Below are positions 37,701-46,420 of a stretch of DNA of 64,000 bases, one piece after another. Location of the stretch: positions 33,769,904 to 33,833,903 of the forward strand of contig NC_088103.1 in assembly GCF_036370855.1 (NCBI RefSeq), written 5' to 3'. This DNA is from Dromaius novaehollandiae. Lineage: Eukaryota; Chordata; Aves; Casuariiformes; Dromaiidae. Both the position numbers and the translations under genes were made by a program. Position 1 is the stretch's first letter; each line of letters begins with the position of its first letter. A model generated the notes under the pieces. That model worked only from the letters and a program-made list of their open reading frames with translations. It ran no database searches and was not told where the DNA came from.

Positions 37701-40700
37701 AGGAACTGCCAGCCAGCCCTGCTGATATGTGGTGTCTCCATTTCAGTCCTCCTTTGGGGGGACGTGTTCAAGGCTGCCCCCACAGCCCCGTGGGTCTTGG
37801 GGTGAGTAGTGAGGCCAGGAAAGGGTCTGGAGGTGGGAGATCACAAAACAGGGATGTGGTGGGGAGCTGCTGAAATACCCCAGGGGGGGAAGGTGGGTGC
37901 TTTGCTGGGACACAGATAAAATGAGATTTGCTCTTGGTCCTTGAAGCCCCTCGGCCTCTCAAGGAGTGGAGGGGAGGGCTGTGGAGCATGGTGTGTCCCC
38001 AGCTTGGCGTCTGGAGGGCTCAGGGGTGGGGATGGGCAGAGATTTCTGGAGAGAGCACACCAGGACCCAGACTGCAGCTGCACCAGCTGGCCTGCACACA
38101 CACCTGCCTTGGTGGTGTGGGGAGCTGCTTGGCTTCAGACCTTGGGAGGTGATCCCCCCACAGCAGATCCAGGGGATCTTCTGTACCAGCAGAGCCTCCA
38201 CACTAGCTCCAATGGGTTTCCCGGTGTGCAGGAGTCCTACATGGTAGCTGGCCATGGGGTTTGCTCTGTGTGAGCATCCCCACCAGAGAGCAGAGGTGTG
38301 AGTGCAGCTCTCAGGCCATACCTGCCCTGCTGGGGGAAGGAACCCAGGTGTCCTGAGACATCGTGGAGAAGGTCAGGGAGGTGCAGAGGAGGCTGACCCT
38401 GACCCTACTCCTGTGCCTCCAGGAGAAGGTGAGCCAGCTGAAGGACGAGGTGCGTCTGCAGTACGAGAAGATGCACCAGATCTTGGACGAGGACTTGCGG
38501 AAAACCATGGAGATCCTGGACAAGGCCCAGGCCAAGTTCTGCAATGAGAACGCAGCCCAAGTCCTCCACCTCAATGAGCGCATGCAGGAGGCCAAGAAGC
38601 TCCTCAGCTCCGTCCAGGTCATGTTCGACAAAACCGAGGACATCAACTTCATGAAGGTGAGAAGAGCTGTCCCTGCTGGGGATGAGAAGGGGAGCTGGGG
38701 ACATGGGGACAGGAGGTCAGGGAGGGATGGGGCACAGCGGGGATCAGGCCAAGGGCACCACGGGCTCCAACAGCTGGTTGGTCTAACACGGATTAGCTGA
38801 TTTCTCCAGAGGGCTCAGTGGTGGCAGGAAGGTGAAGAGGAGCAGGGGACGTTCAGTGTCGGCCTCCTCAATCCCAGCAGGGATCAGTGCAAGGACATTT
38901 CCTGCAGCTAGAAATGGGTCGGGGCAGCCTGTGCTTGGGGGAGAGGGACTTTTGGGGCTTTGACCCCTCCTGACCCCTGCTAGACTCAAGGCTGTCCTAG
39001 CCACAAGTCCTGGAGCTGGCGCCCAGACAGGGGTGACCCCTTTGCGCTCCGAAACGGGGAGGGCAGCAGGATTTCCCAAAGCTGAAGGAGATGTACTGTC
39101 TGCAGGAGGGACTGGACGAGCTCTCCCATCTCCTGATCCCCTCCAGGCCTAATCCCCTCCTCACATGCCCTAAACAGCTCTGCTGTGGGCTGTAGAGCTG
39201 ACAGAGCCCTCCCTCTCCTCCCCCCGAGCTCCTGGGGCTCCTGGGGCCTTAGCAAAGAGGCTTTCCTGGGGAACCGGGCGCCTCAGGGGTCAGCCGAGGT
39301 GACACCCTTGGGGCTTGCAGGGGGCTGTGATCCGGGGCATCCTCAGGAGGGCCAAGGCAGGGAGCGCGGGAGGATTTGGGGCAGCTGGAGAGCTGCTGGG
39401 GGTGACCCATCCTGGGGGTGGCCACTGGGCTGGCACGTGTCCCGGGGACAGGACGGGGGGAGGATGGGAGACGCTGACGCAAAGACAGTCCTTGCTGACC
39501 AGGGCTTCTCCTTCCCCTCCTAGAACACCAAGTCTGTGAAAATCTTAATGGACAGGTAAGCGTGACGGGCAGGCGTCTTCGGAGGGGAAGGGAGCTGTGG
39601 CGGGAGGCAGCGGCATGATGATGATGAGGAGGAGGAGGAGCAGGGCCAGGGAGAGGCATGCGCCATGCCTCGGTTTCCCTCTTTGCCCAGGGAGGATAAA
39701 TCCTCTCCCATGGGCTTTGACTCAAGTCCTCCCTGTGGCCTAGAGGAGATGTTCAGCTTTGCTGTAAATGACCCCCGGGTGCATGCAGGGAGCTGGGGTG
39801 GCAACACGGGAGCTCGTGGCGGGGGCTGGGGCTGCTGGAGGTGCGCGGCTGGTGCGGGACATTCAAAGCAAGGTTGGATGGAGCCACATCCTGCCCTGAG
39901 CTGCTGGGAAAGGCACCGGCCAGCAGAAGAGAGCCGGTCCCCTGCCGCTGTCAGCGCTGCCCCCATACGGAGGGCCTTCAGCAGGCGTCTGGGCCCTGGA
40001 AGGTGCAGGGGAAGGAGCCGAACCGGGGGCAGCGTGACCCTCACCCGAGTGCATGTGGTCCCTCACCCTTCTCCTTTCTGCCCGTGGTCCCCAACAGGAC
40101 CCAGAACTGTACGGGCGGCAGCCTGCCCCCACCCAAAATTGGCCACCTCAACTCCAAGCTCTTCCTGAACGAGATCGCCAAGAAGGAGAAGCAGCTCAGG
40201 AAGTTGCTGGAAGGTGGGTGATGCCCGCAGGCGCGTGTCAAGCCGCCTCGTGCCGTACCTCTCCGAGCACACCCTCGCCCCAGTGGTGCCGGGGAAGTTG
40301 GGGAGGTGTCCTGGATTCCCAGTGGGGTGTTAGGGCTTGGGGCTTGTGGAGGGGCTGTGCTTTGGGGTGGTACCATGAAGGGGCTGGCCATCAGCAGGGG
40401 AAGTTCATGGAAGACGGGTGCTCAGCCCGTGGGCAAGGATGGCTGGGTACCGATGTGGTCCCCTGGTCTGCCTGGGAGCAGAGCAGGTCCTGCAGAAGCT
40501 TTGCAGGCCTCTCTCAGAGCATTTGGGTTGTGCCACCAGGCTGTCCCACCGGGATGCTCCGCAGCAGATCCCGGCCACCAGCACCCTGGGAGCGAGCTGC
40601 GCCCCGGCTCAGCCCCTGCACGTGCGGGCAGTGGCAGCGCCTTTGCGCTGGGGGTTGGGTCTGGCAGCACAGCACCCCACGGATGGGCACCTGATGTGGA

Positions 40701-41332
40701 TGCGCTTCCGTTGCCCCCCTGCAGGTCCTCTGAGCACCCCGGTCCCGTTCCTGCAGAGCATCCCCATGTACCCCTGCACCGTCAGCAACTCCGGAGCAGA
40801 GAAGCGCAAGCACTCCACCGCCTTCCCCGAGGGCAGCTTCCTCGAGCCATCGTCCGGGACTGTGGCGAGCCAGTACATGAGCCAGGGGGCTTCTGCTGGC
40901 GAGGGCCAGTCCGCACAAGCCATGGTGCCTTGTAGCTCCACGCAGCACATTGTCGGACTTCCCAGTGGCCCGCAGCCGGTGCACTCGGGCTCCGTCTTCA
41001 ACCCATCCCACTACCCCAACACCACGTCATCTCAGCAGTCCGTGCTCTCCCAGTACGGCGGGCGCAAAATCCTCGTCTGCTCAGTGGACAACTGTTACTG
41101 TTCCTCGGTGTCCAACCACGGTGGGCACCAGCCCTACCCGCGGTCGGGCCACTTCCCCTGGACAGTCTCCTCGCAGGAGTACTCGCACCCGCTGCCGCCG
41201 GCGCCCGCCGTGCCCCAGTCGCTCCCGGGACTTGCCGTGAGGGAATGGATCGACGCGTCGCAGCAGCATGGGCGGCAGGATTTCTATAGGGTCTACGGGC
41301 AGCCTTCTGCTAAACACTACGTCACCAGTTAA
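7183..41332 (+). CDS. TRIM8: TRIM8, E3 ubiquitin-protein ligase (complete gene, six coding exons)
   Basis: Joining 7183-7752, 37453-37548, 38423-38656, 39524-39555, 40098-40213 and 40725-41332 gives 1656 bases: 551 codons plus stop, the human TRIM8 length. All junctions are GT-AG and keep frame. Domain order: C3HC4 RING (about residues 15-55), B-box 1 (about 92-132), B-box 2 (about 140-182), coiled coil (about 190-300), then a TRIM8-specific C-terminal region with no PRY-SPRY domain, ending in HYVTS. The family member is a RING E3 ligase that shuttles between cytoplasm and nucleus. Published roles include SOCS1 and PIAS3 binding, K63 ubiquitination of TAK1 in NF-kB signalling, and p53 stabilisation. 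The start at 7183 is chosen because the protein begins MAENWKNCFEEEL as in TRIM8 orthologues. The gene is convergent with ARL3. The identity call rests on remembered family sequence. Confidence 0.97.
9600..9765. promoter_or_regulatory. AT-rich candidate conserved noncoding element
   Basis: In GC-rich surroundings, 9600-9765 is AT-rich and carries AATAAATATTTAAC, GAATTGAATGGTGATTA, ATGAGTCACC (AP-1-type) and AGTATAATTAC words. The middle part (TGTAAAATGGGGATGAT) also resembles a MIR SINE, so part may be repeat-derived. Conservation cannot be tested here. Confidence 0.25.
10141..10158. repeat. (TTG)6 microsatellite
   Basis: Six perfect TTG units followed by imperfect ones (CTGCCGTTGTT), inside TRIM8 intron 1. 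Confidence 0.9.
10310..10420 (+). mobile_element. MIR-like SINE fragment
   Basis: TACTGCGTGACCTTGGCTAAAT, CCCTTAGCACCTCC and TTAGTTTCCCTTCTCTGCAGTAATAA follow the conserved MIR core (gTGTGACCTTGGGCAAGTcacttaacctc...TCAGTTTCCtcatctgtaa). It is old and diverged; edges are approximate. Confidence 0.55.
17875..17995. promoter_or_regulatory. AT-rich candidate conserved noncoding element
   Basis: GTTATCACCTGTGAACATACA, ATTTATCAAAGTGCTTTTGC, AATAATCTAATAAACAACAG: dense GATA-, E-box-, TCF- and forkhead-type words in an AT-rich island within GC-rich intron. No repeat family recognised. Function is inference from composition only. Confidence 0.25.
18083..18098. repeat. Poly-C run (16 bases)
   Basis: Uninterrupted run of 16 C in TRIM8 intron 1. 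A similar 14-base run lies at 30883-30896. Confidence 0.95.
18585..18645 (+). mobile_element. MIR-like SINE fragment
   Basis: CACCTCCCTTAACCTTTGTGTCTC, GCATCCTCTTTAAAAGAGGG and TAATGAAAC match the middle of the MIR consensus (cacttaacctctctgtgtctcagtttcctcatctgtaaaa). Short, old and uncertain at the edges. Confidence 0.45.
19120..19240. promoter_or_regulatory. Candidate conserved noncoding element
   Basis: GATAAATGACAC, GAGATCAATAATGTCAAAGG, CCCGTAATCAGGCGAGATTA and CCAATGACAGG: several HOX/PBX/MEIS-type words (TGACAG, ATCAATAA) in 120 bases with no repeat match. Inference only. Confidence 0.25.
21334..21355 (+). promoter_or_regulatory. ZNF143/Staf-type motif
   Basis: ACTACAGGTCCCAGCATGC closely matches the ZNF143 (Staf, SBF) element ACTACAATTCCCAGCATGC, differing at two positions. 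A second, inverted copy follows about 36 bases later. Located in TRIM8 intron 1. Confidence 0.55.
21391..21414 (-). promoter_or_regulatory. ZNF143/Staf-type motif, inverted
   Basis: On the - strand the sequence reads ACTACGAGTCCCACAGCAC, keeping the ACTAC..TCCCA..GCA core. Together with 21334-21355 it forms a convergent pair of motifs separated by 35 bases. Confidence 0.4.
25415..25500 (-). mobile_element. MIR-like SINE fragment, antisense
   Basis: GGGAAACTGGGGCCCACCAAGAGGAACTGATTTGCCTGGGACAATGCAG follows the reverse MIR core (ggaaactgaggcacagagaggttaagtgacttgcccaaggtcacacag), read in segments. Old and diverged; edges approximate. Confidence 0.5.
27466..27560 (-). mobile_element. MIR-like SINE fragment, antisense
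   Basis: GGGGAAACAGAGGCCCGGAG, AGGTGAACTAACTTCCTCAA and GGTCGCTCTG closely follow the antisense MIR core. It is the clearest of the MIR-like traces in intron 1. Confidence 0.55.
29536..29561 (+). repeat. G-run tract with G-quadruplex potential
   Basis: Runs of 10, 8 and 6 G separated by single T on the TRIM8 coding strand, enough for at least four G3 blocks with one-base loops. Located in intron 1. A shorter tract of the same kind (G8, G5, G6) lies in intron 2 near 37625-37645. Confidence 0.85.
32960..33265. promoter_or_regulatory. TAAT-rich homeodomain-type cluster in TRIM8 intron 1
   Basis: Two blocks flank a GC-richer middle. At 32967-32993 TAATTGAG and CTCAATTA form an 8-bp inverted repeat around AAAGGATAAT (bicoid/OTX-type). 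At 33229-33264 there are four overlapping ATTAAT or TAATTAAT words. Neither block matches a repeat I know. Homeodomain binding is inference from the motif type. Confidence 0.35.
34124..34194. repeat. AT microsatellite with a perfect 17-bp inverted repeat
   Basis: TAACTTTATATATATAT (34124-34140) and its exact reverse complement (34159-34175) flank GTGAGTGTGT plus further TA units, so the array can fold into a hairpin or cruciform. A further TA run extends to about 34187. Confidence 0.85.
35835..35965. promoter_or_regulatory. Candidate enhancer with TAATCC and TAATTA words
   Basis: GCAATTAATCCCAGCAG, AGGAATTAATTACTTGG and GGCAATAATCCCC occur within 130 bases: two bicoid/OTX-type TAATCC sites and one TAATTA palindrome, just before a CpG-rich stretch (about 35915-36300). 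The site lies 1.5 kb upstream of coding exon 2. Inference from motifs only. Confidence 0.3.
37453..37548 (+). CDS. TRIM8: TRIM8 coding exon 2: start of coiled coil
   Basis: 96 bases, residues 191-222, reading KMLMKQQDRLEEREQDI onward. Acceptor CCCTGCAG before 37453; donor GAG|GTAGCT at 37549. Phase 0 at both ends. The 96-base exon following RING/B-box exon 1 is the standard TRIM arrangement. Heptad-like charged sequence fits the coiled coil that drives TRIM dimerisation. Confidence 0.96.
38423..38656 (+). CDS. TRIM8: TRIM8 coding exon 3: main coiled coil
   Basis: 234 bases, residues 223-300, from EKVSQLKDEVRLQYEKMHQ to TEDINFMK. Acceptor GTGCCTCCAG before 38423; donor AAG|GTGAGA at 38657. 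Phase 0 at both ends. It is rich in heptad-spaced L, V and M with alternating acid and base, as expected of the long antiparallel TRIM coiled coil. The 234-base size is typical for this exon in TRIM genes. Confidence 0.97.
39524..39555 (+). CDS. TRIM8: TRIM8 coding exon 4 (32-base small exon)
   Basis: Codes NTKSVKILMD plus two bases of the next Arg codon. Acceptor CCCCTCCTAG before 39524; donor CAG|GTAAGC at 39556. Only 32 bases long; leaving it out would shift the frame, so correct splicing is needed for the whole C-terminal half. It matches the residues that follow the coiled coil in TRIM8. Confidence 0.93.
40098..40213 (+). CDS. TRIM8: TRIM8 coding exon 5
   Basis: 116 bases completing Arg311 and encoding residues 312-349 (TQNCTGG...KIGHLNSKLFLNEIAKKEK...LRKLLE), with the first base of Gly350. 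Acceptor CCCCAACAG before 40098; donor AAG|GTGGGT at 40214. The basic stretch AKKEKQLRK and the KIGHLNSKLFLNE core are hallmark TRIM8 residues. Confidence 0.95.
40725..41332 (+). CDS. TRIM8: TRIM8 coding exon 6: C-terminal region and stop
   Basis: 608 bases completing Gly350 and encoding residues 351-551, then TAA at 41330-41332. Acceptor TTGCCCCCCTGCAG before 40725. The protein is Ser/Gln/Gly/Tyr-rich and has no SPRY domain. Recognisable blocks: AEKRKHSTAFPE, QYGGRKILVCSVDNCYCSS, HGGHQPYPRSGHFPWTV, EYSHPLPP and DFYRVYGQPSAKHYVTS. In human the C-terminal part is needed for nuclear targeting, and truncating variants here cause a neuro-renal syndrome. The same frame stays open 307 bases into intron 5, so intron retention would not stop translation at once. 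Confidence 0.97.
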
Positions 41333-42038
41333 CCATGAAACCCTCCGGAGAGGCCTGGTTCACGGCACGGTCGGAGATAAAAGTCCGCTTTGTTTTGGCT
41401 TTTTTTTCTTTTAAATCAAACCCAAGTTGCTCCCCGCCTCGTGCCCCTCCAGGATTTTGGGGAGGGTCGTTCTCTCATCTCCTTTTTTAATTTTTTTTCC
41501 TTTTAAAATGAAATAATAATGGTTTTTTCTTTTCCTTTTAATTCTTTTTTAATTTAATTTTGGAAAGTCCTTCCTGCCCCTCGCTGGGAAAACACGAGGG
41601 AGAAATTCCCAAGAAGAAATCGGCAGGGATTTCGGGCGGGCGTCTGGCTCTGCGTGTCACATTTTTTTTGCTTCTCTCTGGCTTTGGAAACCTGCCGAAG
41701 GGACAATGGCTCCGTCTCTGTCGCAGTTGCTCCGAGTTCTTTTTTTTTTTTGGTTTGGTTCCGTTTTTTTCCCCTCCCACCTGCTCTTTCCCTTTTTAAA
41801 AAGAAAGAAAAAAAAAATCTATCATTGATTCAGTATGAAACGATACTTATAGATTTTGGGTTTGTTACTTTTTTTTTTTAAAAGGCTGGGGGTTTTTTTG
41901 TGTTAAGAGGCCACTTCTCATGCATACTGGCATTTTTTTTTTCTTTTTCCTTCTTCTTTCGGAGATTTGTAAATACACAATGGCAGGAAATTTAATGCAC
42001 AAAAAAAAGGGAAAAGAAACTTTAAAAAGAAAAAAAAG

Positions 42039-42048
42039 AATAAATAAA
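42039..42048 (+). terminator. TRIM8: Overlapping tandem AATAAA signals, TRIM8 proximal site
   Basis: GAATAAATAAAA gives two AATAAA hexamers four bases apart, about 700 bases after the stop codon, within an A-rich stretch. The following sequence (CCTGTTCTAGTCTTCAGG) is only mildly GT-rich. Possible proximal polyadenylation site; the A-rich context could also cause oligo-dT mispriming. Confidence 0.4.
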
Positions 42049-42222
42049 AAAAACCAATCCTGTTCTAGTCTTCAGGAGGGAAAGCGTTGCCGAAACGCCC
42101 CCCCCACCCCCCCTCCCCGCATATCGCTGATGCAACTTCCTGTAACAAGCACTTTGTATAAAGAAAAAGTGGACTTCCTGCTATACGGCACAGGTATTTA
42201 TTCTGTAACCAATTTTAGAAGA

Positions 42223-42223
<1 letters not shown>

Positions 42224-42291
<68 letters not shown>
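42224..42291. repeat. (AC)34 dinucleotide microsatellite in TRIM8 3'UTR
   Basis: 68 bases of uninterrupted AC dinucleotides, starting after TAGAAGAG and ending at CGCGG. It lies about 20 bases before the distal AATAAA, so it would be part of the longer 3'UTR isoform and is probably length-polymorphic. Confidence 0.97.
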
Positions 42292-42293
<2 letters not shown>

Positions 42294-42309
42294 GGAAAAA
42301 AAATATTCA

Positions 42310-42315
42310 AATAAA
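42310..42315 (+). terminator. TRIM8: AATAAA polyadenylation signal, probable TRIM8 end
   Basis: ATATTCAAATAAATGTGATC: canonical AATAAA about 980 bases after the stop codon, followed by TGTGATCACTTAGTGC and a T-containing stretch. After it the sequence switches abruptly to GC-rich DNA, which fits a gene end. Confidence 0.55.
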
Positions 42316-43014
42316 TGTGATCACTTAGTGCAACCGCTTTGCTCTGCTGCAGCTCTTCCCCCAGCACCGGCGACGCCGGCGGGAGGCTCCGGCCTCCTGT
42401 CCGAAATAACCTGCTCCCTGGTTTTGGGGCTGTTGGGAGGGGGAGGGCATTCCAGGAGCCGGCCGGGAGGCTCCTTCGTGCCGCAGCGTTTCCGTCCGAG
42501 GGTGCGGGCAGGCCCCCGCTTTGGGCTCACAGCTGTCCTTCCTCCTCCTCCTTCTCCACAGCTGCGGAGGCAGCAGCTGCTGGCCCCGGCGTCAGGCATT
42601 AAAGCACCTGTCGCCTATAGCTGGGGGGGACCTGCACCCCCCGCCGGGAGCCGGCGCCTCGCCGGGGTTTCGCGGGATGCCGCGGGGGTTTTGGGGCAGC
42701 AGCCAGTTGCGGCAGCGGGGAGAGGCCGATGGGGAACAGCTGGAGCTGGGCACGCACATCTGGAGGAGCGGGGAGGCAGCTCGGCCATCTGCAGGGGTTC
42801 GGGCGCTGCTGTGCCGAGGGGTCCTGGTTTTGGGGGGGGGCCACGAAGAAAGGAAATCTCCCGTCCTTGCGGAAAGACAGACGCCACAGTGTCATGGGAG
42901 CCTTTTGCGGCCGCTTGTCCAGGGGCCCCCGCGCCGCCGGCTGAGGAGCCCCCAGGCCCAGCCAGTGCTGTGCGAATGGCCCCGGCGCGCCACGCAGCCC
43001 TCCCCGTGCTCCAA

Positions 43015-43225
43015 CACGAGGGGTATATTTAGATGCCGTCGATTTAAGTTTGCACATCACGCTTATAAATATGAAAGCCCATCTCGGCGCGATGTTGACG
43101 ATACCTCATCAGCCCTTGCAAAACATGCGGGAATATTAATTAGTGAGATTTGGGTATTATCGCATAATGAATAAATGAAGATCCTCGCTGCATAAGATGA
43201 ATCACTGTCGGCTCTTTAATTTTTT
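43015..43225. promoter_or_regulatory. Candidate conserved noncoding element downstream of TRIM8
   Basis: An abrupt AT-rich island between GC-rich blocks, with GTATATTTAGATG, CGCTTATAAATATGAAAG, AATATTAATTAGTGAG, TTATCGCATAATGAATAAATG and GATGAATCACTG. It combines homeodomain, POU and MEF2-like words and matches no repeat I know. Enhancer function is inference. Confidence 0.3.
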
Positions 43226-44246
43226 TTAAGTCGGATGTGTCTATGCCAGGGCACCCTCGCAGGCCGGCGGAGGCTGGGCGCTTTCCGCACTTTTGGCACC
43301 TGTTACCGCTGGCCCAGCGGCTTCGTCGGCTGATTTATGGGGCGATTTGCACGGCTTTCACAGAATTTGCCCGCAAGGTGCTCAGGACTGCCGGGGAAAG
43401 GCGGCGGGGCTGAGAATGGCGCCTGTGGCCAGACCCGGTGCTGTGCCGGCCTGGTGCAGCCCTGCTGCTGTAAAAACTTATTCCCGGGTTGCTCTGCTCC
43501 CTGCATCCTCCGCCGCCCCCTTCCCGGCTCCTGGTGGCTTTGCTCCCTCCATCCCGGCCGGGAGGCAAGCTTCCCCGTTGCTGTAGAAACTGGGATGAAG
43601 GACACACTTCAAATGGGGGGGAAAAGGCCAAGCAAAAAATGGGCTTCGGGTGCTGCCCAGGACGCAGCAGCTCTCTTTGGGGCGCCCCAAGAGGTGCCGG
43701 GTGGGTTGGCGCCCCCGAACCCGGGGCGCCCGGCGGTGGCAGTGGCGGCGGCGGCGGCGGCGCGTGGGTGCGGGGAGCTGCCGGCTGCCGGAGCTGCCAT
43801 TGTTTGCCTTCAATCAAGATGTTTCAGGCAGAATCAAAAGCACCAACTGGGGAAATCATCATCACAAAAAATCTTGCGCCTGCAAAATAGGTCAAGTAAG
43901 ACTCCAAAGAGAGCGGGCGTCTGATCTGCATTGCAAGGAAGAATAGCAACAGCTGTGAGCTCCAGTATATATGGGGGGGGGGGATAAATATATATATCCA
44001 TGCATATGTATAACCGCTTACAGCTGTTGGGCCGTATGTTCATTAGGGCCAACTGTTTCGGAGGGAGAGGGATCAGCGCTAATCGGGAAAGGGAGTTTAT
44101 CATCACATTCAGAGGCAAAAGTGTCAGGAGCAACTGCGCCCCCCCCCAACCCCCTCAGCCCCCCCCAGCCGGCACCAGCTGTGCCGTGCTCAATGCGCCT
44201 GATTCAGCAGCTCCCGCCTGGCTCTGGTGGGGCTGGCAAAGCCGCT

Positions 44247-44425
44247 CATCCCCATCCCAAGCCCGATCCTCATCCCCATCCCCATCCCTATCCCCATGCC
44301 CATCCCAATCCCCATCCCCATTCCCATGCCCATGCCCATGCCCATCCCCATCCCAATCCCCATCTCCATCCCCATCCCAATCCCCATCCCAATCCCCATT
44401 CCCATCCCCCTCCCCATCCCCATCC
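44247..44425. repeat. Hexamer minisatellite (CCCATC / CCCAAT type)
   Basis: About 30 units of a CCCCAT-type hexamer with variants CCCAAT, CCCATG and CCCATT. Because the unit is 6 bases, all six frames read as dipeptide repeats (Pro-Ile/Pro-Met on +, Gly-Met/Gly-Ile or Gly-Asp on -), which creates spurious low-complexity open frames. Confidence 0.93.
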
Positions 44426-46369
44426 TGCCGTGCCTCGGTTTCCCGTGCCCGAGCGCGGCATCCGGGCCCCCTCGCGTATCCCCAGCCTGGCTCCGGCCTC
44501 ACAGGTGCTGGCTATAAAAATGAGCTCGAAATACATATAAATCCTGCCGCGGGGACGGCAGAGCCGGGGGCAGGACAGCTGGGCTGGGCCGCCCCAAGCC
44601 TCCAGAGGGACCCAGCTGCCGAGGGCCGGCAGCCGGCTCTGCTGCTGAGGGCGGCCCTGGCACCTCCCGAAATCACAGCCGTCCCAGCCATAGGCACCCG
44701 GGCAGCTACTCCTCTTGGTCGCCGGCTCAATAGGAAAAGTGCAGGGAGGCGCGTGCACGCGCCTGTGCCGTTCCCAGCGAGCTGGTCACGGTGCCCTCGG
44801 CGCCTGACCGCAGATTTCCAGGCATTTCGTTTGCAGCCAGCACTGGGAAGGGACGTATGGGAACAGAGTGCAATAAAAAATACGACACCCCCAAATTCAG
44901 CCAACTGAGTCCGAAGCTGCAGTTTAGCCGGGAGCCGATTGCAAAGCTCCGACGTGAGCTTGTTTCCACTTAAACAAAATAAAATAATAAGAAAAATAAT
45001 AAAAAAAGCTCTTAGCTGCACGCCGCAGTCGGTGCACTGGCCCGGTGCCTCGGTCGGGCGAAGGAAAACTGGCCCGGGGGCTGCCGCAGGCCCGCGGCCC
45101 AGCTGAGCACGTCGCTGCAGCCAGGGGGACCGGAGCTGGAGGATCTCCGCGCAGAGGTAAGATGGAGACCAAAACCTCCAGCTCGACAGTCTGATTTCTG
45201 TGTTGCCTTGAAGGCTGTAGCCTAGGGTGTGCAAGGCCATAAACAACAGGGAAATACTATTCAAAGCGGCAGAAAAATCTCACGGTTTATATCCCCTTCA
45301 GGCTGTGGATTATTATTATTCCTTTTCTTTTTTTTTTTTTTGCATCCAATCCACTCGGCTCCTCGTCCTTTCGGGAGCACTGAATTCATCATGTAAATGT
45401 AAAGCGGGGCTTGTGTGGGGAAGGGAGCTGAGGCTCGCGCTGACAGACGCATGCAAGGTCACACACAGCCCCGCCATAAATTACAGCAGGTCCCACTGTA
45501 AACAGCAACAGGAGAGGGGAAACGCGCGGCTCCAGGGGCAGGGGGCTGCGGGGGCCGATACATAACGCTGTGACAAGGCAAACAACTCTCGGGGCGTTCG
45601 CTTGCCAGAGAAATATTTTTCACATCCACTCCATTAGGCAAGCAAGATGAAAAAGTATTTCGTATGTTGCTGAAAAAAATATCAGGAATCGGTATAAAGC
45701 ATGCCTTAAAAAAAGGGAGAAGAAATTACGTGTGACCATCTATAATGTTTTTTCCAAAGGCTCGGACAGCCTTCCAGGCACCTCGGCTGTGCAGGGAAGG
45801 AGCTGATGTTTTAAGGGTTTCTCTCTTTTTGGCCTGTCCTGGTGTTGCAGGAACAGTAACGAGTCAAATTAGTTGGACAGGAACAAAACCAGAATTTGCT
45901 CCCCCTCCGATACTCCCTCAAGCTCAGTCTCACTCAACCAAAGCCAAATTATTCTCGTTTCCCCACTTAACCTTCCTGCCAGATCAGTGGTGAACGTGTT
46001 TCATCAGATACACTTCTTTTTAACCCGCAAAATAATTTTTGAAACAATTAGAGGCTCTCAACATTCGTCTTCCTTGCCTTCTTGCTTTAAAGCTAATCTC
46101 GGACTAGTTCTGCTACCATCAACCGTCTCCTGTTCGTGATGACAACCGAGAGAAAAAGTGGGAGAGTCGTCTCACAGACCAACCAGCAGCTCCTTGAAAA
46201 GACACAGTCTTCAACTGACCCTTGGAAAGGTGAGCCTGCTAAAGGAAAGGATCACCCCGAGACACAGATCTGTCTTTCTACTAAATTTTAATTAATTTAT
46301 TTTTTGACAAAGACATCTAAATTATGCATCGAGTAACAACACGACCAGATATTGCAAATACCCCTTTTT

Positions 46370-46420
46370 GAATTTCACCAAAAGAGTGAAGCTTTTTGGT
46401 GAATTTCACCAAAAGAGTGA
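46370..46420. repeat. 20-bp direct repeat
   Basis: GAATTTCACCAAAAGAGTGA occurs at 46370-46389 and again at 46401-46420, 11 bases apart. The linker AGCTTTTTGGT is partly complementary to the repeat itself (ACCAAAA), allowing a small hairpin. Confidence 0.9.

Larger units (their letters stand above)
41333..42335 (+). other. TRIM8: TRIM8 3'UTR (probable)
   Basis: AT-rich, T- and A-run-rich sequence directly after the stop codon. Tandem AATAAA signals lie at 42039-42048 and a third at 42310. An (AC)34 tract lies between them. The end is placed after the 42310 signal on sequence grounds only. Confidence 0.65.

Noticed and set aside
40418-40724. Upstream extension of the last TRIM8 exon in an open frame
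   Set aside because: The frame is open through intron 5, but the GCAG acceptor at 40724 and continuity with exon 5 (G|GT) give the exact 551-residue protein, so the extension is intronic.
41920-43032. 370-residue open frame spanning the TRIM8 3'UTR end and the AC repeat
   Set aside because: It crosses a polyadenylation signal and a long Thr-His repeat from (AC)n and has no domain. Not a credible protein.
44190-44423. Gly-Met and Pro-Ile repeat frames
   Set aside because: Produced entirely by the CCCATC hexamer array; the same periodicity appears in all frames.
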